A DNA stretch of 64,000 bases from Pseudomonas parafulva. GTDB lineage: Bacteria > Pseudomonadota > Gammaproteobacteria > Pseudomonadales > Pseudomonadaceae. Below are positions 56,505 through 64,000 of this stretch, piece by piece. Under the pieces are notes generated by a model that was not told the DNA's origin, made no database searches, and saw only the letters and a list, made by a program, of their open reading frames with translations. Each line of letters starts with the position of its first letter. Position 1 is the first letter of the stretch. The translations under genes were made by a program, and so were the position numbers. Where the stretch lies: NCBI RefSeq assembly GCF_000800255.1, contig NZ_CP009747.1, forward strand, positions 4,030,001 through 4,094,000. The letters run 5' to 3'.

Positions 56505-57881
56505 ATGTCGGTACCCCCGCGTGCCGTTCAGCTTAACGAAGCGAACGCGTTCCTTAAGGAACATCCTGAGGTTCTCTACGTTGACCTTCTGATTGCAGAT
56601 ATGAATGGTGTGGTTCGTGGCAAGCGGATCGAACGCACGAGCCTTCACAAGGTTTACGAGAAAGGCATCAACCTGCCTGCCTCCCTCTTCGCCCTGGACA
56701 TCAACGGTTCGACCGTCGAAAGCACAGGCCTGGGCCTGGACATCGGCGATGCCGACCGCATCTGCTATCCGATTCCGGACACCCTCTCCAACGAACCTTG
56801 GCAGAAGCGCCCCACTGCGCAACTGCTGATGACCATGCACGAACTCGAAGGCGAGCCGTTCTTCGCCGATCCACGGGAAGTGTTGCGCCAGGTGGTGAGC
56901 AAGTTCACCGACATGGGCCTGACCATCTGCGCGGCGTTCGAGCTGGAGTTCTACCTGATCGACCAGGAGAACGTGAATGGCCGTCCGCAGCCACCGCGCT
57001 CACCCATTTCCGGCAAGCGTCCGCAGTCGACCCAGGTCTACCTGATCGATGACTTGGACGAATACGCCGACTGCCTGCAGGACATCCTCGAAGGCGCGAA
57101 AGAGCAGGGCATCCCAGCCGACGCGATCGTCAAGGAAAGCGCCCCGGCGCAGTTCGAGGTCAACCTGCACCATGTGCCCGATCCGCTGAAGGCCTGCGAC
57201 TATGCCGTGCTGCTCAAGCGCCTGATCAAGAACATCGCCTACGACCATGAAATGGACACCACCTTCATGGCCAAGCCCTATCCGGGCCAGGCGGGCAATG
57301 GCCTGCATGTGCACATTTCCGTGCTGGACAAGGATGGCAACAACATCTTCACCAGCGAGGATCCCGAGCAGAACGCCGCGCTTCGTCACGCGGTCGGCGG
57401 TGTGCTCGAGACCCTGCCCGCCTCCATGGCGTTCCTGTGCCCCAACGTCAACTCCTACCGCCGCTTCGGCGCACAGTTCTACGTGCCGAACGCGCCGAGC
57501 TGGGGCCTGGACAACCGCACCGTGGCCCTGCGCGTGCCGACCGGCTCGCCGGATGCGGTGCGCATCGAGCACCGCGTGGCCGGTGCCGACGCCAACCCGT
57601 ACCTGATGATGGCTGCGGTCCTGGCCGGTGTGCACCACGGCCTGACCCACCAGATCGAACCGGGCCAACCGATCGAAGGCAACTCCTACGAGCAGTTGGA
57701 GCAAAGCCTGCCGAACAACCTGCGCGATGCCCTGCGCGAGCTGGACGACAGCGAGATCCTGAACAAGTACATCGATCCGAAGTACATCGACATCTTCGTC
57801 GCGTGCAAGGAGAGCGAGCTGGAGGAGTTCGAACACTCGATCTCCGACCTCGAGTACAACTGGTATCTGCACACCGTGTAA
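56505..57881 (+). CDS. spuI: Gamma-glutamylpolyamine synthetase SpuI-like (glutamine synthetase family)
   Basis: 458 residues, GS family: AAFELEFYLIDQENVNGRPQ, LHVHISVLDKDGNNIF, IEHRVAGADANPYLMMAAVL, tail SDLEYNWYLHTV. A paralogue of the divergently encoded SpuB. In P. aeruginosa spuI and spuB flank spuA, a glutamine amidotransferase-class hydrolase; spuA is not between them here. It starts MSVPPRAVQLNEANAF. Confidence 0.88.
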   Translation: MSVPPRAVQLNEANAFLKEHPEVLYVDLLIADMNGVVRGKRIERTSLHKVYEKGINLPASLFALDINGSTVESTGLGLDIGDADRICYPIPDTLSNEPWQKRPTAQLLMTMHELEGEPFFADPREVLRQVVSKFTDMGLTICAAFELEFYLIDQENVNGRPQPPRSPISGKRPQSTQVYLIDDLDEYADCLQDILEGAKEQGIPADAIVKESAPAQFEVNLHHVPDPLKACDYAVLLKRLIKNIAYDHEMDTTFMAKPYPGQAGNGLHVHISVLDKDGNNIFTSEDPEQNAALRHAVGGVLETLPASMAFLCPNVNSYRRFGAQFYVPNAPSWGLDNRTVALRVPTGSPDAVRIEHRVAGADANPYLMMAAVLAGVHHGLTHQIEPGQPIEGNSYEQLEQSLPNNLRDALRELDDSEILNKYIDPKYIDIFVACKESELEEFEHSISDLEYNWYLHTV

Positions 57882-57884
57882 CTG

Positions 57885-58113
57885 AAAACGCCGCCCTCCG
57901 GGGCGTAACGCGGTTCACTTAAGATCTGTATTGCTGGAATTGGGGCTGCTGCGCAGCCCATCGCGGCGCAAGGCCGCTCCCACAGGAGCCGTATAAACCC
58001 ATGTTTCTGGGTTCACGCGGACGTTGTGGGAGCGGCCTTGTGCCGCGAAAGGGCCGCGAAGCGGCCCCAGCACTTTTTAAGTGAACAGCATTAGCCCTCT
58101 GGGGCGGCGTTTT
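57885..58113. repeat. REP/BIME element inserted into the spuI terminator
   Basis: Outer arms AAAACGCCGCCC (57885-57896) and GGGCGGCGTTTT (58102-58113, followed by more T) look like one terminator. The loop GCCCTCYGGGGCG occurs on both sides (near 57893 and 58094). Next inside are inverted termini GTTCACTTAA (57913-57922) / TTAAGTGAAC (58077-58086). These enclose two inverted REP copies sharing a 23-bp arm (57962-57984 / 58025-58047, one mismatch) and small flanking stems. It resembles REP pairs of P. putida. Confidence 0.85.
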
Positions 58114-58120
58114 TTTTGGC

Positions 58121-59419
58121 TTACAACGCCTTCTCGAAAATCTTCGAATTGCGCTGGAAGTTGTACAGCGAAGCTCGCGCTGCCGGCAGCCGCTCCACCC
58201 CACTGGGCTGGAAGCCGCGTTCGCGGAACCAGTGCGCCGTGCGCGTCGTCAGCACGAACAAGGTTTTCAGACCTGCCTGCCGCGCCCGCGTCTCGATGCG
58301 TTCGAGCAGGTCGTCGCCGCGCCCGCCGTGGCGGTATTCGGGATTCACCGCCAGACACGCCAGCTCACCCGCGTCGGACTCGGCGATCGGGTACAGCGCC
58401 GCGCAGGCGATGATCATGCCGTCGCGCTCGACCACGCTGAACTGCTCGATCTCACGCTCCAGCACCTCGCGCGAGCGCCGCACCAGAATGCCCTGCTCCT
58501 CCAGTGGGCTGATCAGTTCCAGCAAACCGCCGACGTCCTCGATGCTCGCCTCGCGGACGATCTCGAACTGCTCCTTGGCCACCAGCGTGCCGCCGCCGTC
58601 GCGGGTGAACAGCTCGGTGAGCAGCGCGCCGTTCTCGGCATAGCTGACGATATGGCTGCGCGCCACACCACCCTTGCAGGCTTCGGCTGCGGCGTCGAGC
58701 AGCTCGCCCTGGTAGTCGCTGCCCAGCCGTTGCAGGTGCGCCGGCACCTGTTGCGGGCGCAGTTCGCGCACCAGCTTGCCGTGCTCGTCGAGCAGGCCCG
58801 GCTCGGCACCGAACAGCAGCAGCTTGTCGGCGCCCAGCTCGATGGCCGCGCGGGTGGCGACGTCTTCACAGGCCAGGTTGAAGATTTCCCCGGTCGGCGA
58901 ATAGCCCAGCGGCGACAGCAGCACGATGGAGCGCTCGTCCAGCAGGCGGCTGATGCCCTTGCGGTCGATGCGTCGCACCTCGCCGGTGTGGTGGTAGTCC
59001 ACGCCCTCGAGCACACCGATGGGCCGTGCGGTGACCAGGTTGCCGCTGGCCACGCGCAGGCGCGAGCCCTGCATGGGCGAGGCGGAGATGTCCATCGACA
59101 AGCGTGCCTCGATGGCCAGGCGCAGCGCGCCGACGGCATCGATCACACAGTCCAGGGTCGGTGCATCGGTGATGCGCAGGCCGCGGTGGTAATGCGGGGC
59201 CAGACCACGCTCGGCCAGGCGGCTTTCGATTTGCGGGCGCGAGCCGTGGACCAGCACCAGGCGCACGCCGAGGCTGTGCAGCAGCACCAGGTCGTGGACG
59301 ATGTTGCCGAAGTTGGGGTGTTCGACGCCATCGCCCGGCAGCATGACCACGAAGGTGCAGTCGCGGTGGGCATTGATGTACGGGGAGGCATGACGCAGCC
59401 AGGTGACGTATTCGGGCAT
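58121..59419 (-). CDS. argA: Amino-acid N-acetyltransferase (N-acetylglutamate synthase)
   Basis: 432 residues. The N-terminal amino-acid-kinase domain (1-280) contains LGVRLVLVHGSRPQIESRLAERG, which binds arginine for feedback control; the C-terminal GNAT domain has CLAVNPEYRHGGRGDDLLERI. It begins the acetylated arginine pathway from glutamate and acetyl-CoA. The start MPEYVTWLRHASPYI is the family N-terminus. It is followed upstream by argE on the same strand. Confidence 0.95.
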   Translation of the reverse strand: MPEYVTWLRHASPYINAHRDCTFVVMLPGDGVEHPNFGNIVHDLVLLHSLGVRLVLVHGSRPQIESRLAERGLAPHYHRGLRITDAPTLDCVIDAVGALRLAIEARLSMDISASPMQGSRLRVASGNLVTARPIGVLEGVDYHHTGEVRRIDRKGISRLLDERSIVLLSPLGYSPTGEIFNLACEDVATRAAIELGADKLLLFGAEPGLLDEHGKLVRELRPQQVPAHLQRLGSDYQGELLDAAAEACKGGVARSHIVSYAENGALLTELFTRDGGGTLVAKEQFEIVREASIEDVGGLLELISPLEEQGILVRRSREVLEREIEQFSVVERDGMIIACAALYPIAESDAGELACLAVNPEYRHGGRGDDLLERIETRARQAGLKTLFVLTTRTAHWFRERGFQPSGVERLPAARASLYNFQRNSKIFEKAL

Positions 59420-59543
59420 GACAGGGCCTGTGGCTAAGTGAACGAGACGGGTGAAGGCGCACAACGGTGGAAAGTCATCGTCGGAACAGGCTTGCGGTCA
59501 CGCGCGGTCTCCTCTGGGCAGGACGAATCTGGGCGTTGAATAT

Positions 59544-60686
59544 TCAGCTCAGGCAATAGTGCCGGATCAGGTCGCGCAATACACGCACGGTAGGCTCGAT
59601 ACGTGACATTTCAAGGTACTCGCCGGGCTGGTGGGCGCAGGCGATGTCGCCAGGGCCGAGCACGATGGTCTGGCAACCGAGCTGCTGAAGATACGGCGCT
59701 TCGGTGCCGAAGGCCACGGCCTCGGCACGGTGGCCGGTGAGGCGTTCGGCCAGTTGCACCAGTTCGGTGTCAGCGGCCTGCTCGAACGGCGGCACCTCGG
59801 GGAACAGCGGCGCGTAATCGATGCGCACCTCATGCCGCTCGGCCAGCGGCACCAGCTTTTCGCGAATGGCCGCGCGCAGTTGCTCGACGTCCATGCCCGG
59901 CAGCGGGCGCAGGTCGAACTCCAGGGCGCACTGGCCGCAGATGCGGTTGGGGTTGTCGCCGCCATGGATGCAGCCCAGGTTCAAGGTCGGGGTGGGCACG
60001 CTGAACTGAGGGTTGCGGAAGGTCTGCTGCCACTGCTGACGCAGGCCCATCAGTTCGCCCATCACCGCGTGCATGGCCTCCAGCGCGCTATGACCCAGGC
60101 TGGGATCCGACGAATGGCCGCTGCGCCCGAGAATGTCGATGCGGTCCATGAGGATGCCCTTGTGCATGCGGATCGGTTTGAGCCCGGTGGGCTCGCCGAT
60201 CACCGCCGCCCGCCCGAGCGGCTGCCCGGCGTCGGCCAGGGCGCGAGCGCCGGACATGGAGCTTTCCTCGTCGCAGGTGGCGAGGATCAGCAGCGGCTGC
60301 TTGAAGTCGTGCTCCAGCAACGGCAGCACCGCTTCGATGACCAGGGCGAAGAAGCCTTTCATGTCGCAACTGCCCAGCCCTACCCAACGCCCGTCCACTT
60401 CCGTGAGCGTGAGCGGATCGGTTTTCCACAGTTGCTCGTCGAACGGCACGGTATCGCTGTGCCCCGCCAGCACCAGGCCGCCCGGCCCGCTGCCGCGGCT
60501 GGCCAGCAGGTTGAACTTGCCCGGGGTGACCTGCTGGATCTCGCAGCGAAAGCCCAGGTCGCCCAGCCAACCGGCCAGCAGGTCGATGACCGGGCGGTTG
60601 GACTGATCCAGCGCCTCCTGGGTGCAACTCACCGATGGCGCGGCGATCAGCGCGGCGAACTGGTCTTTGAGCGATGGCAACGGCAT
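59544..60686 (-). CDS. argE: Acetylornithine deacetylase
   Basis: 380-residue M20-family metallohydrolase: metal-binding GGLVLAGHSDTVP (His), GSCDMKGFFALVIEA (Asp), CDEESSMSGARAL (Glu pair) and the C-terminal ALEFDLRPLPGMD and His near GPGDIACAHQPGEY. It releases ornithine from N-acetylornithine. The start MPLPSLKDQFAALIAA is taken; the frame remains open for about 230 codons upstream, but that extension runs antisense into the ygiF-like gene. Confidence 0.92.
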   Translation of the reverse strand: MPLPSLKDQFAALIAAPSVSCTQEALDQSNRPVIDLLAGWLGDLGFRCEIQQVTPGKFNLLASRGSGPGGLVLAGHSDTVPFDEQLWKTDPLTLTEVDGRWVGLGSCDMKGFFALVIEAVLPLLEHDFKQPLLILATCDEESSMSGARALADAGQPLGRAAVIGEPTGLKPIRMHKGILMDRIDILGRSGHSSDPSLGHSALEAMHAVMGELMGLRQQWQQTFRNPQFSVPTPTLNLGCIHGGDNPNRICGQCALEFDLRPLPGMDVEQLRAAIREKLVPLAERHEVRIDYAPLFPEVPPFEQAADTELVQLAERLTGHRAEAVAFGTEAPYLQQLGCQTIVLGPGDIACAHQPGEYLEMSRIEPTVRVLRDLIRHYCLS

Positions 60687-60789
60687 GCGCGGAATCCTCG
60701 GAAGCATGGCGGCCATCATAGCAATGCCGTCCCTTGACAGGGCAACTCCTGTAGACTCTGCGCCAACCACGCCTTCCTTCGAGCCAGCG

Positions 60790-62205
60790 ATGCACACAGA
60801 AACCGAACTCAAGCTCCGCGCCAGCCGCGAGACCCTTGCCGCCCTGCGCGAGCACCCCTTGCTGAAGAAGCGCAACAAGTCCGGCTGGCAGACCCGCGAG
60901 CTGCTCAACCAGTACTTCGACACCCCCGAGCGCGACCTGGCGGCCGCGCGCGTGGCCCTGCGCCTGCGCCGCGACGGCGAGGTCATCATCCAGACCCTCA
61001 AGTGCCGCGGCCAGAGCGTCGCGGGGTTATCGGAGCGCAACGAGTACGAGTGGCACCTGGACAAGGTCAAGCTGGACCTGAAGAAGCTCGACGCCACCTG
61101 CTGGCCCGAGCAGTTGGCCGAGCTGGACAAGAAGACCATCAAGCCGCTGTTCACCACCGACTTCACCCGTGAATACGCAGAAATCTCCTGGGGTCGCGGC
61201 AAGGCCAAGGTGGTGATCGAAGCCGCCCTGGACCAAGGCTTCGTGATCGCCGGCAAGCGCAAGGAAGCCATCTGTGAGCTGGAGCTGGAGCTGCGCGAAG
61301 GCGCCCCCGAAGCCCTGCTAGAACTGGCGGCCGAGCTATCCGCCAGCCTGCCGCTGATGCCTTGCGACATCAGCAAGGCCGAGCGCGGCTATCGCCTGAT
61401 GGAGCCGGACAGCTACGAGCTCGGCCTGCCGCAGGTGGAACTGGATGCCGAGATGAGCGTGGACGACGCCTACGCCGCGTTGGCCTGGCAACTGCTGGGC
61501 AGCAGCCAGCGTCTGGCCGAGCAATACCGTCACAACGGCCACTGGCGCCTGCTGCAGGACTGGGTGCAGTGCCTGGCCGAACTGCGGGCGCTGACCAGCA
61601 GCCTGGGTCAGGCCGCACCCCGCGCCAGCACCCGCGACCTGCGCAGCCGTCTGGACGCGCTGCTGGAAGACTGGCGGCCGCTGGTGCAGGCCGGCAATCA
61701 CGACGAAGACATTCGTCGCGCCGCGCCCGAGCAGTTCGCCGAAGAGCTCGAAGACACCCGCTGGGGCCAGTTCTCCCTGGAAACCTCGCGCTGGCTGCTG
61801 GCCCGTGCCTGGACCAGCGAGCGCAAGGGCCGCGGCGAGCGTCAGGGTTTGGCGCAGTTGGCCAGCTGGCTGCAGCATGAGCTGGGCGAGGAAGGCCGCG
61901 CGCTGAAGCTGCCGCTGTACATCCAGCGCCCTGAAGACCTTGGCGAGCAGTTGCCGCGCCTGGAACAACTGCTGGCCTGGCTGCGCCATGCGCGGCAGGT
62001 GCTCGAAGCCCCGCAACTGGATCGCCTGTACGGCGACCTGAAGAAGCTGCACGAGCTGGCCGAACAGCCGCTGGGCGAAACGGCGCCCGAGGCGCAGGAT
62101 CAAGGGGCCGAAGACGCGCCTGTCCTGACCCTGCTCGAAGCGCGCATCGAACAGGCCCGCGCCATCGAGCAGAGCCGCGCCTGGAAGCATCTGCTCAAGG
62201 CCTGA
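60790..62205 (+). CDS. Inorganic triphosphatase YgiF-like (CYTH and CHAD domains)
   Basis: 471 residues. The CYTH domain (1-200) opens with the signature MHTETELKLRA and carries paired acidic/basic tunnel residues (FDTPERDLAAARVALRLRRDG, KAKVVIEAALDQGFV, CELELELREG). The C-terminal CHAD-like helical region (about 220-470) is His/Arg-rich. E. coli YgiF hydrolyses tripolyphosphate; CHAD domains bind polyphosphate. It is divergent from argE with about 100 bp between. Confidence 0.88.
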   Translation: MHTETELKLRASRETLAALREHPLLKKRNKSGWQTRELLNQYFDTPERDLAAARVALRLRRDGEVIIQTLKCRGQSVAGLSERNEYEWHLDKVKLDLKKLDATCWPEQLAELDKKTIKPLFTTDFTREYAEISWGRGKAKVVIEAALDQGFVIAGKRKEAICELELELREGAPEALLELAAELSASLPLMPCDISKAERGYRLMEPDSYELGLPQVELDAEMSVDDAYAALAWQLLGSSQRLAEQYRHNGHWRLLQDWVQCLAELRALTSSLGQAAPRASTRDLRSRLDALLEDWRPLVQAGNHDEDIRRAAPEQFAEELEDTRWGQFSLETSRWLLARAWTSERKGRGERQGLAQLASWLQHELGEEGRALKLPLYIQRPEDLGEQLPRLEQLLAWLRHARQVLEAPQLDRLYGDLKKLHELAEQPLGETAPEAQDQGAEDAPVLTLLEARIEQARAIEQSRAWKHLLKA

Positions 62206-62229
62206 GCCCCCGCCTTCGGGGCAGATCCT

Positions 62230-63285
62230 TTACTGGATCTGCTCCGGCGTGACGATCACCCAGTTCTTGTCCGCCGTCACCGGCAACCCCTCCTTGGCCT
62301 GCGCCGCCGCGTTCTTGGCAATCATGCCGTTCAATTGATCCATGTACTTGGCCTTGCGGTTGATCCACAAGTGGATGCCGCCCTTGTCCACGTCAACGCC
62401 ATGAAACTGCATGTAGCCATCGCTGGTCGGGGTATCGCCGCCCACCAGCACCGGGCGCTTCCATTCGTCGATGTAGGTGAGGATCGCCGCCTGTTTACCG
62501 GCCATCCAGGTCGCCGGGGTCCACAGGTACGGGGTCAACTCCAGTCCTTCGTTGGCCTTGGCGTCGTAGTGACCGGCGCTGATCTGCTTGCGCGCCGTGG
62601 TCAGCGCGCCGCTGGCGCGGTCCTTGAGTAGCAGGCTGACGCCGATGACATTCTGCGGTTTGACGTTGTAGCCGTACTGGGGATCGGAGGCGACCATGCG
62701 CACCAGCTCTTCGGACGCCGCCGAAATCACGTAGACCTCGATGCCGTTCTCCATCAGCTTGTTGTACAGCTCAGCCTGACCCGCGAACACCTTGGGCGGC
62801 TGCACCTCGGTGGTCTTGCGCTGATCGCCTTCGAAATAGGTGGCCGGGATCGGCGTCTTCGACGCCATCAGCTCGTCCACCTGGACCTTCAGCTCTTTGA
62901 GCGTGAAGCCAGAGAACACCTGCGCCACCCAGGGGTAGCAGACCATGTCGTCGATTTCGCACAGGCGGTAGTAGTAACTGAACAGGCTCTCCTTGTGCTC
63001 GGCGGTGTCCTTGAACGGAATCAGCTTCAAGGAGGGGTCGAGCGTGTCGCGGGTCAGCAGGCCCTTGTTCTCCATGAACGGCAGCAGCGCTTCTTCCAGA
63101 TCGTAGCGGTAGCTGGTGTTGTCCATGTCGAACACCGCGTAGTTGCCCTGGTTGGCGTTGGCGGCGATCATCGCGTCGAGCTGTTTGGCGGCCTCGGCAG
63201 GCCAATGCTTGAGCTCGGTGGCGGCCCAGGTGCTGGCGCTGAGCAGCAGGGCGAGGCTACCGGTAAGCAGTCGGGATACGGTCAT
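62230..63285 (-). CDS. pchP: Secreted phosphorylcholine phosphatase-like HAD protein
   Basis: 351-residue precursor: signal peptide [17 protein letters not shown] (cleavage near residue 22), then the HAD motif [12 protein letters not shown], typical of PchP, motif [12 protein letters not shown] and motif [14 protein letters not shown]. aeruginosa PchP removes phosphate from phosphorylcholine in the periplasm or outside, feeding choline use. Length matches. It is convergent with the YgiF-like gene (24 bp gap with a weak GCCCC/GGGGC stem) and divergent from tcyP. Confidence 0.88.
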   Translation of the reverse strand: MTVSRLLTGSLALLLSASTWAATELKHWPAEAAKQLDAMIAANANQGNYAVFDMDNTSYRYDLEEALLPFMENKGLLTRDTLDPSLKLIPFKDTAEHKESLFSYYYRLCEIDDMVCYPWVAQVFSGFTLKELKVQVDELMASKTPIPATYFEGDQRKTTEVQPPKVFAGQAELYNKLMENGIEVYVISAASEELVRMVASDPQYGYNVKPQNVIGVSLLLKDRASGALTTARKQISAGHYDAKANEGLELTPYLWTPATWMAGKQAAILTYIDEWKRPVLVGGDTPTSDGYMQFHGVDVDKGGIHLWINRKAKYMDQLNGMIAKNAAAQAKEGLPVTADKNWVIVTPEQIQ

Positions 63286-63529
63286 GAGCTACGTTCTCCT
63301 GAGACGGGACCGCCGAAGCCTAGTGCGGATTGATGACAGACAGGCGTCTGACACCGACCTTTGAAAGGCTGCAAACGCCGCGTTGATTGTCCATGAGCGA
63401 CACCGCGTTATTCCATACGCGACTATGCACATTACCTTTAGGTATAAATTCGTTTGTTTTCAGACTGTTAGCATTTCCGTTCGCAATCGCTCACAGAGGC
63501 GATCCCTACTTGTGCTTCACGGAGCTTCG
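63286..63529. promoter_or_regulatory. pchP/tcyP divergent promoter region
   Basis: 244 bp without a gene. An AT-rich core contains the small dyad TACCT-TT-AGGTA (63433-63444) followed by ATAAAT. It could be an operator for sulfur control of the cystine transporter, but no known binding site is certain. Confidence 0.4.
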
Positions 63530-64000
63530 ATGAACCTGCCACTTTCTCTCAACCTGCTGGCATTCCTGGCCTTGCTGCTGGGTCTGGCGCAAACCCGCCG
63601 TACCGACTGGAGCCTGGCCAAGAAGGTCCTCCTCGGCCTGGTGCTGGGCGTGCTGTTCGGCCTGGTGCTGCATACGCTGTACGGCGCCGGGCACCCGGTG
63701 CTCAAGGCCACCCTCGGCTGGCTGGACCTGGTCGGCAACGGCTACGTCGGCCTGCTGCAGATGATCGTCATGCCGCTGATCTTCGCGTCGATCCTCAGCG
63801 CCGTGGCGCGCTTGCACAACGCCTCGGCGCTGGGGCGGATCAGCGTCCTGAGCATCGGCACGCTGCTGCTGACCACCGCCATCGCCGCGCTGATCGGCAT
63901 CGCCCTGACCAACCTGTTCGGCCTGAGCGCCGAGGGCCTGGTGGCCGGCGTGCAGGAAACCGCGCGCTTGCAGACCATCAACAGCGACTATGCCGGCAAG
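63530..64000 (+). CDS. tcyP: L-cystine/dicarboxylate symporter, TcyP (YdjN) type, 3' end cut by window edge
   Basis: The visible 157 residues begin [20 protein letters not shown] and contain hydrophobic membrane helices and [19 protein letters not shown], a segment typical of dicarboxylate/amino acid:cation symporters, here closest by memory to the cystine carrier TcyP. The C-terminal substrate-binding hairpins lie outside the window. SD GGAGC precedes the ATG. It probably imports cystine as a sulfur source. Confidence 0.8.
   Translation, partial: MNLPLSLNLLAFLALLLGLAQTRRTDWSLAKKVLLGLVLGVLFGLVLHTLYGAGHPVLKATLGWLDLVGNGYVGLLQMIVMPLIFASILSAVARLHNASALGRISVLSIGTLLLTTAIAALIGIALTNLFGLSAEGLVAGVQETARLQTINSDYAGK

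Noticed and set aside
59544..61376. 610-codon argE frame extending far upstream
   Set aside because: The extra 230 codons run antisense into the CYTH/CHAD gene and are Ser/Arg-rich; the family start MPLPSLKDQF is used.

Overview
The window is a chromosomal segment of a fluorescent Pseudomonas, most likely of the P. putida group. It carries Pseudomonas-specific genes (sutA, oscA, the spu polyamine cluster, pchP, a TriABC-type pump), has high-GC coding bias, and contains a P. putida-style REP pair. No rRNA, tRNA, CRISPR array or intact insertion sequence was seen. The first gene (hemC) and the last (a TcyP-type cystine transporter) are cut by the window edges.

Layout. Positions 1-17.9 kb are conserved housekeeping genes: hemC and algR; argH; a glutathione transferase; two small genes; cyaA; a PI-PLC-like gene; rnk; a DUF1289 gene with cyaY; the lppL-lysA-dapF-DUF484-xerC-HAD operon; sutA; glnK-amtB with a textbook NtrC/sigma-54 control region; and ubiK. 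Positions 17.9-33.2 kb are accessory DNA between ubiK and comM. It holds a small unknown gene, a 41-codon leader ORF with the Mg2+ P-type ATPase mgtA, an unusual biosynthetic cluster (about 21.8-31.7 kb), the remains of an SDR gene and a zeta-type toxin-antitoxin pair. Positions 33.2-64 kb are again mostly conserved: comM, kefB, the oscA-sbp-cysTWA sulfate uptake group, a two-adaptor RND pump, an orphan AAA ATPase, the spuB-spuH polyamine catabolism/uptake operon with divergent spuI, argA, argE, a CYTH/CHAD triphosphatase, pchP and tcyP.

The most interesting part is the 21.8-31.7 kb cluster. It has no NRPS or PKS. It encodes an SGNH-hydrolase-like protein, a 31-residue very basic peptide, a double haem-oxygenase-like diiron oxidase (HDO) whose N-terminal half has lost metal ligands, a NodU/CmcH-type carbamoyltransferase, a 38-residue peptide, a clavaminate-synthase-like Fe(II)/2-oxoglutarate oxygenase, two consecutive ATP-grasp ligases, a 56-codon ORF and a LysE-family exporter. 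Most junctions are start/stop overlaps, so this looks like one co-translated unit. The inferred output is an oxygenated, carbamoylated amino acid or short peptide that is exported, perhaps an antimetabolite, possibly built on or controlled by one of the encoded micropeptides. The product is unknown.

Other notable items are: a perfect 14-bp hairpin that sequesters the Shine-Dalgarno of a small gene; an algR with no algZ beside it; a REP element that appears to have split the spuI terminator; an SDR gene reduced to its two ends by an internal deletion; and a possible attenuator or small RNA between spuB and spuI.
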